64,000 nucleotides of DNA from NCBI GenBank assembly GCA_023846275.1, contig CM043875.1, positions 4,027,569 to 4,091,568 on the forward strand, read 5' to 3'. Both the position numbers and the translations under genes were made by a program. Position 1 is the stretch's first letter. Each line of letters begins with the position of its first letter. Under the pieces are notes generated by a model. It saw only the letters and a program-made list of their open reading frames with translations. It had not been told where the DNA came from and ran no database searches. This DNA is from Vanilla planifolia (taxonomy: Eukaryota > Streptophyta > Magnoliopsida > Asparagales > Orchidaceae). Below, piece by piece: positions 26,801 to 39,600 of the stretch.

Positions 26801-29800
26801 AAATCAAAATGGTGAGGAAAAGTCGGTTTTGTGGTTGCATGCTAGCATGGATGGCTAAGCAAGTAATGTTAGTGGGGTGTTGCATGCAAAGTCTAATCAA
26901 GTGATGTATGTGGGCAATAGCTAAGCGGAGATGAAGGGATTAGGTTGGCAAAATACAAAGAGTTATCCCTTCTGAGTTTGTTCACACCACAAAGGCAGTC
27001 AGAGGTTTCCCGAATTTTGAAGTGATCTTTGATGTTCCCATTCTTTTCTGATTAGTGGACTTCTTAGATATCTATTGCAAGAAGGAAACCAGAGGAGATG
27101 ACTATCCTTTTGAGGCTGTGATTGTTGATTGGAGGAGAGGAGGAAGAGGAAGGATGCTTTAGATGCTTTCTAGAAAGATAAATTGGTAATTGCTCTTTTA
27201 AGACTAAGGAAGAAATGGGGATCGATATAACAGATGGCCGTCCTCCAACTGTAAATACTAGTGCTCCTTTTGAGGTACTGAGCTATTGAAGGGAGGAGGC
27301 AAATCATGTCTTGGATGATAATTTTTTTCGAGTATTCTGATTCCTTTTATTGTAAACTTTGACTAGCCTCTAATTTTTCTTTGCATGCCTCAACCAGGGT
27401 ATATATTCAAACTTTATCCTCTTTTCTTCTTTCTTGATAAATATGAACATGGTCTCTAATTGATCCATGACCACAACCTTTTCAGAAAGAGCTAGAACAT
27501 GATTCTCCATCATAATCTCAGCCATTCTAAGTCTCGCTTTCAGTTTGAGAATGTCACTAATGGTCTATAAAACAGCAAATATATAGATCAACAATGAATT
27601 TATAAATTAGTTATTATCTATTGAAAGGTAATGTAACTTATATTTCAATATTGACTCAAAGCTTTGCAAGTCTCAGATTGAAAAGGGGGTTAGCATGTTG
27701 TTCATAGAAAGCTAATAAGCCTAGGTCAGTAATATTGTAGCATTTGTTGGCCCCTCAGCTGGACAGGCTTGCTTCATTGGGACAAAATTTGATGGAGGAA
27801 CCCCCCATTCTCAAGAATGGTGGAATGCACAGCACCCTTCATCCTCTTTATTTTCTAAACAATCACTTCTTCAAAAGTCAATTCCTTAGGCCTCAAGACA
27901 TGAGCAACAAAATTATGTTTTGTTATTTTGCCCTCTTTGAATTATTAAATATCTACTTGTGCAAAAAAGATGTAGTTAGGAAGAAAATTCTGAATACCAT
28001 AAATATTCATGAATTATATGGACAGATACATTGGATGCAGCTTGGTTCTCATGGCTACATTCCAACATATTTTTGAAGTTTTTAGGCTCCGAACAATATC
28101 TATCAAGACTCGTGGATGTGGAGCAAATCTCCAAAATTTTATCAATGCTAGGTCCTTAGACGATATGCAAACCCAATCACTGGAAGTTAAAAGGTTTTTG
28201 TACCAAAGACCTTGGCAAATACTTTTCTAAGGATATATTTTTTGTTGAAGGTTGTCTAGAGAGGAATTTTGTCATCCTTCTTGAATTTACAAAAGCAGAG
28301 AGGGACTATTAATTGGGCTAAATCTTTTTTTGTTTAGTATCCTTTTCCCTTAAGGAACTGTCCTCTTCAGCTTCTTATTGAAAGTAGCGAGGCCTTTGGT
28401 TCTCATCTCCCAAGGTCTTGGGGGTCCTAGAAGGAAGGACTAGGTTTCTGTTCTTTGTGCAGCAATAGCTTTTTTCTTCAGTTTTTTTTTGCTTTTCAGC
28501 TTCCTTTGGCTGTTAGGTCAAAGTTTGAGCTCTTGAGATGGTCTCAATAAATTTTCTCTTCACCATTGTGCTCAAGTCTTTATCTCATAGCACCTTTTTC
28601 CACCTTGAATTTATCCTCCTGTTCATGAAGTTTGGAGTTTTGTCCTGAGAAAAATCTAGGAACTTATCTATATTTATAAGAGTGTTGAAGAGAGATAAAA
28701 GCTTATTTGTGATAATTGGCTGTAAATTGTGCTTCATTACATTCTCCTTTAGGCAGTTGAAAGGATTCTTTAGCTTCTTTCAAGACCCCAAGATGAAGAT
28801 GTAACTTTGCTTCTAGTCTACGTAGGAAGAGGGCATTCTGAAATACTTTTTTAGTCGTATCTCTTGAAGTATATATATCCAAGATAAGTGGGACTCTCCA
28901 CTATCTTAAACATAAATAAAAATTTGCCCATCGATCATTTGAGAATTTTCTTCTCTAAAACCTTATTAAAAGTGTAGATTGTGGCCACCCCGTTGGGCAT
29001 TGTTGAGCTGGAATGATTTCCAAATAGATTAACAACTCAACAAAGAATGGTTGAAATTGTATGAAAAGTCTATTTAGATGAAAATCAATAAAGATGCATT
29101 CCTTATCTCACTTTTCAGTGAAGTGCTTCTCTTCCAACGGTGGAATTGATTATATGATCTTGAAATGAAGTCTAAAATTGTGACAGTTGGCAAACATTTC
29201 TCTGCCTTGACCGACAAAACCTTTTGTTCTCCATGAAATTGGTGGTTATTGAATTCTTTGTCTTCTATTTAAGGCTTGCTTCCATAGAACTTCTTTTCTC
29301 TGGAGCCATTTCCAAACGAATTTTGTGCTCAACAATACAGAGAAGCAAGGAAGCTGGAAGGTTAGATGGAGGTAAAAGGGTATAAAATGAATGTTCAAAT
29401 TAATATCTTGAGGGCTTTTCTCACTCTCAAATGTTCTCCATAGTTGAATCCATTTAACAAATTAGATAATTAAATGGTGATAACCTTATTTGTCTTTTTG
29501 ATTTTCAATAAACAAATTTATTCGATTAGGTTTGGCACAACTATCAACATTAGTGGAATCAAAACTGTCATATTCACTTGAAGGAAAAAGATGGTGTGAT
29601 GAAAAGGTGTGCACTTTTATGGTGAAGTCTTTCTCATTTTTATTAATTAAAATTTTATAGAAGTACAATTCAAGCGAAAGAAAACTTGCATAAACATGGC
29701 TAGCCCTACTAAGAGGCCCGTTTGGGATCCTCATCTTCTCAAGGACATTTGTAGTGTTAGCTTTACCTAAGAGCATCTTTGTGGATGGAGCATTCAAATC

Positions 29801-32800
29801 TTTTTAAGACAATTCCATTTTCAATAAAATAAAAATGCTATTCTCAAGATCTTATTGGTGCACAATTGATTTCCAAAGTCTATTTGAGTGCTTGAATAGA
29901 TTACTTTGTCAGTCAGCTTCTTGGGATCCAAGACAAAGCCACCTTTTTTTTCACCAATCTCCATCCAATTGTAGGGGATGCCCTACATTGGTCGTTAATC
30001 AACTTCAGTTTAGCCTCAAGTTGGGATATTTTCTCGATAAGGAATAATTTTGTTCTCTAAGCTCTCCTTCGAGGTCCTCAATGTACCGTTCTCATCATAT
30101 CAGCCTTTCATAATTTTTTTCATGTCAACTAAGATGCTACCAAGGAGTTTGTGAGGAATTAGGCAACTAACGACGACTCTCTTGAGATCCCTTGATACCC
30201 TTTGAATTTCTTCAAGGATTTGCTTTAGATTGTCCTTCAAATTGTTGGGGGCAACTATTGGTTCCTTTTCAAAATCAACAGTTAGAGGAATCATTACACT
30301 TGGCTAAAAATTGTTTTCCTCTGTGATCAAATTCACTTCCTCTTTTTGATAATCTAGAATTTAAAAAGGAGCCTCTACATTTTAGTTGAAGGAAGACTAT
30401 CATTTAAATTGGTTTTGATTTCCTCTTCAATATTGGTTAATATTATGGAAAGTTTAGTCTTTTGGGAAGCATCTAATATCTTTATTTGCTTGTCTTCTCT
30501 CTCTTTTAAAGCTCCCTCGAGACTTTAGTTACAAATTTTGAAGGAAATCTTTTCCCTCCAGCAGTAAAAAAAGGGGATGGTCTCCTTCTTCCTTTGAATG
30601 TATAAGAAGATAGTTGTAAAGAGAAGGATGGGATGAAAATAAATTTTCTTAAAATCAGGAGTCTTCTTGGGCTTATTTGTGGTGTCAATAGAATCGAAAA
30701 GGTGACATTTATACTTTAAAATTTCCTCACTCTTTATCAAAGCCAAAGGAATAAGAATTTTTGTTTATATTAGCAATGATAAAGTTTGCTCACCTAAAGT
30801 GGAAACATCAAATTCCTTAACAATAAGAAGTTCGTCAAGTGATTCAGGAATCTCTTCCACACATTGTAAGAAATTTCTTAAGTTGAAGGAAGATCATTCC
30901 AAATTGCAAGCATTGTATTGAGTGTCTATAATGGTGATCCTTCTTCTTAGGAGAGTTCAAAGATCAGTTGCTGAAGATTAATTTTGTCATAGTCATCTAA
31001 ATTTAAAAGGAGAGATGACAAACCTGCATTCATATTATATTAGTTAACCAATGTATCGTTTTCTAATTTTAAAATTCTTATTAGTTTTTGTTATTTCATA
31101 TATCTTTGAATATTTTTATAAAGAATAGGTAATTTTTTATTACAACATAAATAATATTATGAAAAATTCAAACATCAAATGAAAATTCAAAATTTTACCT
31201 CTCAAATGCATTCATCAATGGCACAAGTCTAGTTCATCATGACTAATCTTTTGAGGCATGTTTCTTGAAAGCCACTCTCGTTAGACCGTTTTCTTAAGAC
31301 ATGTCCCTCGACATTAACTTCTTGAGACCATGGTTCAAAATTTGAGTTAAAATTCGATTCAAACTTTGAACCATTGTCAATGTTTGGGCATCTCAGTGAG
31401 GAGGCTAGTTCCTAATGCTAATACACCATTAAATTTCCGGTTAGGGAGGATCAATAACTATACATCATAAGGTGCATCTTAAAAAAGTCATCCCTGGCTA
31501 CGTTTCCTCTCAAGAGTCATATCTTTTTTCTCTCACCTCTATTTTATTTTTCAAGCAGATAAAGCTTATTATGACTTCTTTTGCGAGTTGAATTTTTTTA
31601 TTGGGCATCTAATGGGTCTTTGCTAACCTGTGTTAGATCTCACATCAACAATTTAGCATGTACCATGTTATAGTTTGTATGAGCAAATGGTGATTGTTAA
31701 TTAATACAATTGTTTATTTTAGTTAAACGTTGCACTCATTTATGACAAGGATTCCATGTAATTGATGTTAGACACGAAGTTGATACTAGTGATTGATTCA
31801 ATGTTTTGATGCCACCAGAAGTTAATGCTTAAACTCATAGATCAGGCGTTTTGAACTTTGAAAAAATTCCGAAGACTGACCAAGAATTCGAATGGCTAAT
31901 TTGTTTAAACTAGGATGTGTGAACCATCGACAAGTTGAGAAATTCCTAGAAAGCTGCAGAACTTGTATGCGATGTAAAAACCCGTGATGGAACCCGACTT
32001 TGATGGCGGCTCAAGTCATTCATTAACAATTGATGCACACTATTGAAATAAGTGAAGTCGAAATCATATAGATGCAAAAGAGAGACTGGATATTGATTAT
32101 CAAAGAACTTCATGGCACATTAAATGAACCAAGACTTTTAGTATTGTGAAGGTAGGGTTGTTTCTCTCAGAGAACGGGATCTCCACAAGATGGACCAAAA
32201 GCTCTCAAGTGGTGCTAGTTTTATTAATAGTTCTTAGGTGTTGTGGTTGAGGGCATCTCCCAGGGTATTGTGTAGGGTATTAGCTGATGCTAAACTGAGA
32301 CCACTTAGAGTGTTATGAAGGAATTGTTTCAAATGATGCCAAATTATCTTTGGACAATTATGCTAACATATGAAAACCTAGAACTAAAAGCTAAAAGAAA
32401 AAAATAAAAGAGAAATGTAACAGATTGAAAGTAGTTTTCTTGTTGGTTCAATGAATTGGGTTCAAACATATTTGCAAAAATCTCTCTATTTAGGCTTTAG
32501 CACCTTCTCTCAAAAATCAACTCAGGTTGGCCCGAATTTGATTTGACTAGCTCAAGCAATGGAAACCTCAAGCATTGAAAGCAAGTGTAAAATATGCTAC
32601 GAATATCATGTTTACACATCCTAAGGCCTATTGTTTAGTATAGCCATCATATAAACCTCGAGTTTCTTTATGGAACCATGAAACAAAAGGCCAAATAGCC
32701 TTTCATAGATAATGTTGAAACTAAGGAAATAATAAATTAACAAAAAAAGATTGAAAAATGAGTCTCTGCTTGGCTAAAGGTAAACGACTTGCCACCCATC

Positions 32801-33393
32801 CTCTCCAATATAGAAATGACATAGTTAAAGTCGCCTATTACAATAGTTATGAGGAGGCCAATGAGGATGGAAAGGAGATCATTTTAGAGAGACCATTGAA
32901 TATATGGATATCAATTAGCATATGTTATTACGACAATCCAAGAATTATGAGGGTTGAGTGTAATCTCAATCAAAATAGTTGGGATAGTTGGGTCCAGCCA
33001 ACCTACATAAATTTTTGTTGTTGTCATCACCATGAGCTCTCAGATCGACCAAGGAATATGTATCGTCATAGGGAATGTTGTAATTGATCCATAAGAAGTC
33101 GGTTGCTAAGGGAATATTATAGCCAAACTTATAAAAGTAACCTGTTTCATGTAGTTATAAACTACATCTAAATGTTCTTTTTGGCTATATGAACAAGTTT
33201 TACGTTTGTTTGGGGTGCTTATAAGCAACAAAATCATTTGAGATTGCAGCTTCATGAAGAAGCGTGGATCAGATTCGTCGTCCTCAGCATCATCTCCATT
33301 GTCGTGTATGCCGTTTATGGGCAACATAATGCTGATCCAGGAGGCTCTCAACGATCAATAGTTTATCACCGTGCTCCATCTATTGATAATTAG
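8802..33393 (+). CDS. CAT9: cationic amino acid transporter 9-like (CAT9), eight exons
   Basis: A membrane amino-acid permease of the APC superfamily; plant CAT9 is placed in vacuolar or endomembrane compartments. Coding exons: 8802-9033, 17360-17772, 20241-20417, 20590-20814, 20896-21072, 21169-21405, 22492-22581, 33250-33393. All junctions are GT-AG, the frame is kept throughout, and the product is 564 residues, close to the usual length of about 570. Exon 1 holds the N-terminus and the first transmembrane motif (GIGASIGAGIFVVTG). Exon 2 has ALCYAELASRFPAVVGGAY, exon 3 FFAYVGFDAVANSAEESKRP, exon 4 RDLPIGI and SIGAVAGLTTTLLVGLY, exon 5 LYLGLGRDGLLPSIF. Exon 8 is a short conserved tail (LHEEAWIRFVVL, VYAVYGQHNADP). 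About 14 hydrophobic segments are expected for the family. The start ATG has a good context (GGCATGG). Introns 1 and 7 are very large and carry transposon relics. No break was found, so the gene looks functional. Confidence 0.93.
14990..16290 (-). mobile_element. decayed Ty3/gypsy relic, antisense in CAT9 intron 1
   Basis: Read on the minus strand, four gypsy blocks occur in the right order. First is a gag zinc knuckle (YCQYHKEHGHNAEQC, about 16276-16232). Next is a protease block at about 15918-15796 (NHPFDNAIIISADI, followed by LFTLGVLS where LVDTGSS is expected, so the catalytic Asp is gone). Then comes the protease-RT linker (AHFAYNVVLG with KFPTP, about 15643-15545). Last is the start of reverse transcriptase (RPFSKEKQTIVREKVEKLL, about 15085-15008). 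Many stops and frameshifts separate them. No LTR ends were identified, so the limits are those of the recognisable coding blocks. Confidence 0.75.
15224..15541. repeat. 160-bp tandem duplication inside the gypsy relic
   Basis: The words ACAATTTTTTTAT, ACATTTTCATT and GGTATAGGCATAGAAAATAG, and on to TTCCTTGACTATTGCAGATT, occur twice in the same order. The copies start at 15224 and 15384, a period of 160 bp. They differ at only a small fraction of positions, so the duplication is younger than the relic that contains it. Confidence 0.85.
16410..16507. repeat. 48-bp tandem duplication
   Basis: Two adjacent copies of a unit reading GTTCAACTTTCACTTAT, a few bases, then CACAATTTTGGC, starting near 16412 and 16460. 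It lies just upstream of the gag block of the gypsy relic. Confidence 0.65.
17773..20240 (+). other. CAT9 intron 2 (2.5 kb)
   Basis: It starts GTAATT after a complete codon and ends TATGTTGCAG. It is AT-rich. I see no gene, and no transposon that can be named. Confidence 0.85.
21406..22491 (+). other. CAT9 intron 6 with microsatellite
   Basis: It starts GTGAGT and ends AATAATCAG. A composite microsatellite of TTA, TA and CA units lies at about 21530-21574. Otherwise there is no recognisable feature. Confidence 0.8.
22582..33249 (+). other. CAT9 intron 7 (10.7 kb)
   Basis: It starts GTTAGC after exon 7 and ends GAGATTGCAG before the small last exon. The first third contains an antisense Copia relic (about 23660-26090). 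From 26100 to 33200 there are only broken frames. One minus-strand stretch near 27540-27420 reads like a coiled coil (repeated Leu, Met and charged residues), but no family could be named. Confidence 0.85.
23660..26090 (-). mobile_element. decayed Ty1/Copia relic, antisense in CAT9 intron 7
   Basis: Minus-strand blocks lie in Copia order. The gag-pre-integrase area is at about 26090-25800 (DANEFIMKDNLIGHILL, NSKRGLY). The integrase core and its C-terminal part are at about 25600-24990 (LIVEVSF, then PFKLLFPHNFDWMHLQHFKC). The reverse-transcriptase start is at about 24640-24380 (GIDYDLTY, with VAKPATIRTV after a frameshift). The RNase H-side block is at 23912-23670 (GTLQYLKITGPDIHLW, AAKRILKGTL). 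Frames are broken by many stops and shifts. LTRs were not found. Confidence 0.8.
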
Positions 33394-33637
33394 AATATCC
33401 AAAAGGAACCTCTGCTGCATTGTTTGTGTCCACTGATCCCATAGACATTCCATGCAGAAAGAAACCTTCATCAGCTGTTGAAGAAGCAGCAAATTAATGG
33501 GTTGTATAGTATTGCATATAGCTATTGCTGTTGTTGTGTTCTCTTGTATGATCAATAAGCTTTGAACGGTTAGCTCAAGTTGTGTAGGTAACTGATTGAT
33601 ACAAAAGTTGACTTGAGAAGTCATCTTGTTTAGTATT

Positions 33638-33643
33638 AATAAA
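33638..33643 (+). terminator. possible CAT9 polyadenylation signal
   Basis: AATAAA lies 245 bases after the CAT9 stop codon, in AT-rich DNA. It is the first canonical hexamer I noticed in a plausible 3' UTR. Plant poly(A) signals are loose, so this is only a candidate. Confidence 0.3.
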
Positions 33644-36600
33644 AAGTTTTGTATTTGATGTTATATTGTTGAGAAATGTTTAATAACATAATTATTGTTA
33701 TGAAAAATAAAAATATTTTTGTAAAAGAGTAAAACTAAGATCAAACAGTTTTCCTCTTAGTTGACATTGTGATTTAAACTTTTGGAAAAATGGTGAGTTT
33801 GGATATTGCCATCCAAGCTTAGGGAAAACTGTTTATTGTTGAAGGGTGATTGGATTACTTTATTGAAAAAATATAAAGTTCAAAAATATTCTTATTATTA
33901 TAACAAAACTTATGTGCCTTAATTTTAGCAAAGGCATTTAAAACATGCTCAAGAATTTTTTTAGCATGATTGTTTAATGCCATGCGAAAAACTCGTTTGT
34001 CTAAAAAACTTTTGAAATATTGATGATATTTTGTGTGATAGTTTGTTCAAAAATATGTCAAAATCATAAACTTAGTTTTATAAGAAAATCGTTATTTTAA
34101 GGAAAAAACTGAAAAAAGAAGTTTCCATGAAGGAGTTAAATAGCCTCGAGAAATGATGGTTGAAGTGCATCATGAGCATCATTAGCACACTATCAACAAG
34201 GAAGCTTATCAGTTGATTAAATGATAATTCAAGATGGCAATACATGATTTAGTATTATTATTAAAAATGTTAGTGAGTCTTTCAACAAACTTATAAAGCA
34301 TGCTCATGTCTCTCTATTAAGATCTTAGTTGTGGTATATACAATTATTACCTTGTAATATATTTGATACACAAGAAGGACAAGTCATGTTGGGTCAAAGA
34401 TGATTGTAATAGGGACTTCTCAATGGCATAAGAATTTTTAAAGCCCAATTTGAGTAAATACATTTGAGTTTGAACTAAGCAATTGATATAAGAACAATTG
34501 TGACATAAAAGGATAATAAGTTGATGTTGGAGTGTCATATCTATTGGAGTGTACTTGATAGAGAACATCATTATATCACATCTCATATTCTAACACAATG
34601 GGAATAGTAATATAATTCCTAATTGGTTATATGCAACTTGTATCACCACATTATAATGTGAAATTTTTTTGTAAAATATATGAACCTAAATTTCATGTTG
34701 TATTAAGCTCTTGGCTATTAATTAATGATCAACATGATAATGTGGTTCAATTTATGTAATTGTTGTATGTATATTTATCCCATATTTTTCTTAGTGGATG
34801 CACTTAAGGGCATCAAACTTGTTTGCATTATGTCTAAAAAGATCATTGAATAATGCATGCAAATGCTTAAGTTATTATATTAGATGACTACCACCATCCT
34901 AGATGATGCTTCCATCACTATTCACATTTGATCATCATCATGTTCATTAGAGTTTGCTTCTCCATCATTTATCAGTGAGTCATCTAATCTATCATATATG
35001 CCACATTGACAGTTTGTCACAATATTATCTTATCAACATCACCAAATATTCTATCGATATTGCTAAACCTATTAAGTACTCTATCACAAGTGATGAATTT
35101 GATTTTTCAATTTTTCTATGAGTTAGAGCTGTGTTAGTATCAATTATTATATTTGGTTTTGGTGTTCTATCGCAAGATGTTTCAAATTAGAGTTATTAAA
35201 TACTTCCAAAGACAATGCCTTGATTCATACTAAATATTTGAGACAATACATACTTGACAATAGATAGTAATTTGCTCCCACCTTAGGGGATAACAAAAAT
35301 TAATTATCTATGATATGTTTTTTCAACAACTCATTAGAGTTGAGTTATTCAATACCCAAAGAGAACTGATGCAATGTGGCATACCACCAAGTGGATGGTT
35401 AAGCACATAGAATAATAAACCTACAAGTTTGGTAACCAGATACTCCACATTTTTTATTACATCTATTCTCTTAGTTTCTAATCATACAAAGATATTGCAT
35501 CCAATTCCATGAATGTAGAACATGTTTTGAACTTTTAAAACAGTATTTCCCCCCTTAGTAAAGTGTATTGCATCTTTGTCTTCCTTTGGTCTGTTGCTTG
35601 ATATTAAATAGTCTTTGAAGGTTCAATGAGTTTTTTGCTTTCAAAGTTCAGCAGAAATTATGCTTCTTCTTATGAATATTTAGTTGTCTTTCTCAACATC
35701 ATTTTTGTTGTTTGCTTTATGTGCTAGATAGCCCAATTTAGGATTTTGGATTAGCTAATCTACTTATTGTTTGGGTAAACCAAAACATACGAATGTTATC
35801 TTCATGTTTAGTCTTGAGCTAGGTAGTTTAGTTTGATATTTTAAAACTTCTATAATAGTTTTCAAAAGCACCAAAGATTGTACAAATTTTATTTTGTTGT
35901 TCTAAACTTTTGGTCAAGTTAGTGAGCAAGGTTTAGAGAGATTTTTAAGTAAAGTTTCAAATAATATCTTGAATAGCTTTAAATCTATAACTTTATAGCA
36001 TTAAAGTGTAATGATTCTATTTTCTAAAAAACTAAAGAATGGACTTTATACTGAGGTATGCTCAAAATCATTAAGTATCAAAATTGCTAAAAATCTTCAC
36101 TTTGTTTATTCCACAATTTTCTGAAGTGTGAAATTTAGTTTTTAGCCTGAAGTTAAGTTCAAGCTTAGTTTTCACAAGTGATTATTAATATTTAATTCTA
36201 GAAATTATTGTGACTCAAAGGTTCTTTATTTCTACTTTTTTAGAACTAGTTTTAAACATTCAATTTTGATTAGGGGCAATGAAGTTATAAATGTTTTAAA
36301 ATTTGTATAGAAACTAGCAATTTTCAATAGAAAATGAAAATGGGCTAGTAAGAAAATCTATTTAAAATTTTTAAATAATTTTGATCAATTAAATAGGTCT
36401 TAAATATTATAAAAATTTTAAAATAATTGTGCATATTGAAAGTCTAAAGTTTTGACATTAAATTTTTATATTTTTTATAATTATTTTTTCGAAAAATATT
36501 GAAAACAAAATTTGTTCAAATCCTATTTATTTTAAATTTTGACCCAACTTCATGTTCATACAACTCCATTACAACACCACTAATTTGTTGATTATTGGAA

Positions 36601-39600
36601 CACACTTAGTTTAATTTATGAATTAATTGAGATGTCATGAGTTCAATTATTTGGCAAGTTGAACATGATTCAATCTAAACGAGGTGGACTTATTTTAAGG
36701 AAAATTGAGGTTGCTTGAAATCGCATCGGATGATGCACATTTAACATTCAAAACAATATCTTAATACATCCATTATACATATGGATTGTCGAAGCATGAT
36801 TTTGACAAAAGTTCTCAAATCTCATTTTCAATCACATCCACTTCCACCAAATAGATTTAAAGTTCTTGCAACTCCAATATTGTGTTTATTGTTTTACTTG
36901 ATAATCATATTAGAAGATATTAGTTGTGAGAAAACACCTACGAAAGAATTTCCAATATTATTTGTGGTGATAGGAAGAATAAGAATTTGTTTGAAGATAA
37001 CCAACTAGTTTTGTCAAATCTTAATTTTTTTTCCTTTCACCCACCAAATAATTTGATAAAATTTGCTTTATGTCTCATTTGATTTTGGGTGTGCGATAAC
37101 AAAATTTTCAATATGGTACTCCTATTGCAAAGTACCATAGTTAGGATAAGCAATTTTACTCTCAAATAACTTATCTTAAGTTTGCATATGTTATGCCAAA
37201 TTCTTGCTTGATTGTTTTACTGAACTACCTAAAGATGAATAATAACCAACAATAGAAAATGATGGTTAATGGTGGAGAAGATAACCAAAATAAAACAAAC
37301 CACCTTTGAAGGAAAAAGCACAATGACAATCAAAGTAAAGTCCATTAAGAGACAAATCAAAAGATCTCAAATAAAAAGACAACTATTATAAATAATAACA
37401 ATATACTACCTATATATAGATGTAACTATGGTCCATATATTATCATATCATCAACTACATTAGTACCTTACCCACGCAACCAATTGATGAGTAAGATCCT
37501 TTTTCATGATGTCAAAGTTTTCATCTCTCCATGTAATTGATATATTACATATGATACAAACACTAGCGAGATACTAAAGAGTTTAGTAAATAAATTATAT
37601 AAGGTAATAAAATATAAAATACTAAAATGTAATATTCCAATATAAAATGATGCATAATAACAAAATAATATATAACTATAGAAGAATAAATCATGATATA
37701 AATAATCTCATAAAACCTATAATCATAATTAAATTGCATAAAATGTAAACATAAATCTTTTTATTTTTTTTACTTTTAATTTTTCATGTATTATATTTTA
37801 TAGGACTCAATTTTTCTTCAAACTATTATCCTCTGGGTCAAATAACTAATAATATGACTTTGGTTGACAATCAACAAAATAAAAAAATATCTTAACCCTT
37901 AGCATATTGTAGAGTACGATTCATTTGTCTGCCCAACCCTTGCTGACTTAACAACCATTGTGCAATACAGTTGAAGTCATCGTATAGCATAATTGGAGTC
38001 ATTGTAGAATACAATCTTCTCATAAACACTTGTATGTTGTCTTAATTGATTAATCTAATATCTTGCTCCAAAGTAGCTTAAACCATTTGTAAAATATGAT
38101 TGGACTCATCATATCAAACCTAAGTAATGACTTGGCCTAAAACCACTCTGTTCTAATTCAAATCACCTTCAATTTATTCCAAGCTTATTTTAGCACTTAG
38201 TATTTTACTTTTATTATTTAAACAATTAAAACTTCTTCTAACCTCCACCTAAACCTTTAATTTCAAGAAAAGAAAATTTAAAAACTTCTTTATCTTGGCT
38301 TTACTAGTTGTTATTCCCTTGCTTCCCTTGTTGAAACAAGCTCACAACAATTCCTTGCTTTTACTTCGTGCTTCCAAGGCCTCTCTTTAAGCTCTAAGAA
38401 CAAATACTAAGTCTCTTTGCACTTTCTCCTCTTTTTTTTTCTTTATTTTTTTCCTTTTCTTATATACAATACTTACTATGTCAAAGACCTACCTAACCTA
38501 TTCATAATTAATAATGATAACAAGATTAAATGCAACTTATAACCTAACCTATTAATAATTAATAATGATAAAAAGATTAAATATAATTTATAAAACACAT
38601 GTGAGGATACTAAATCATAGATAAAGACCTAATAATAAGACAAAACCCTAATCCATTTAAATACTAAATATTCATATGTAAAGACCATAAAATAAAGAAC
38701 TAGAATATAAAAACAAAATCAAATATTCTCATGTATTGATAAAAAACAATAATGGCATTAATTGTTGATTATTTACGAATAGTGTTATTATCCACAAAAC
38801 ATCACAAAACTCTATACATACAAACATTATCTATTGTGTCAAATAAAAAATAACATCCTTATCTATAGCCTCAAAATCTTCATCTCTTAATACAGTAGAT
38901 GTATTATCTATAATTTAAATATTAATGAAACTTGAAAGAGTTCAACAAATAAACCAAATAAAGTAACACCATAATATATAAAACCAATAAAATACTAGTA
39001 TAATAATCTCATGATGAAATAACACACCAAAATCATATGCAAAAAGAATAACTCAAGAATAGACCAATAAGTCAATGTATATACATAACACTAAGTGAAA
39101 TATAAATATAATTTATCCACTTCCCTTTTTATTCTCGATTCCTACTATTTTCTATGTTTATAAAGTCTAATTCCTATTAATCATTATTCTCTATATTCAG
39201 TATTAACAATTTTTATGCATAAATGATGTCGTATCAACATTCATATAAAATAGTATTACCCCTAAACCCCAACCTATAATCATTAGACAAGTATAGCCTA
39301 TAAACTTATATCATATGATCTATCATGAGGTCTAATGTCAAACACAAACACACACACACACAAGAATAAATTTTCAAAAAATCTATTTTTATTATTTCAA
39401 TTTATTTACCTTGATTATTTCATCATATAAATATTATTATTTGTGATATAGGATTCATGAACAAAATGTGATATATAAAATTTCCAAGTTAATTATCATT
39501 ATATATATATATATATATCCACAATATATAATAGAAAGTAACATGAAAAAATATTCTAATTCATAAATAAGCCAAGCATCAATTTAATAATATGTTTAAA

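Noticed and set aside
27420..30740. Possible coding remnants on the minus strand of CAT9 intron 7, some coiled-coil-like
   Set aside because: Frames are short and broken, and no family block could be named. Reporting a gene or element would be guesswork.
32758..33087. 109-codon plus-strand frame just before the last CAT9 exon
   Set aside because: It lies in intron 7, is in no continuity with exon 8, and lacks membrane or permease features.
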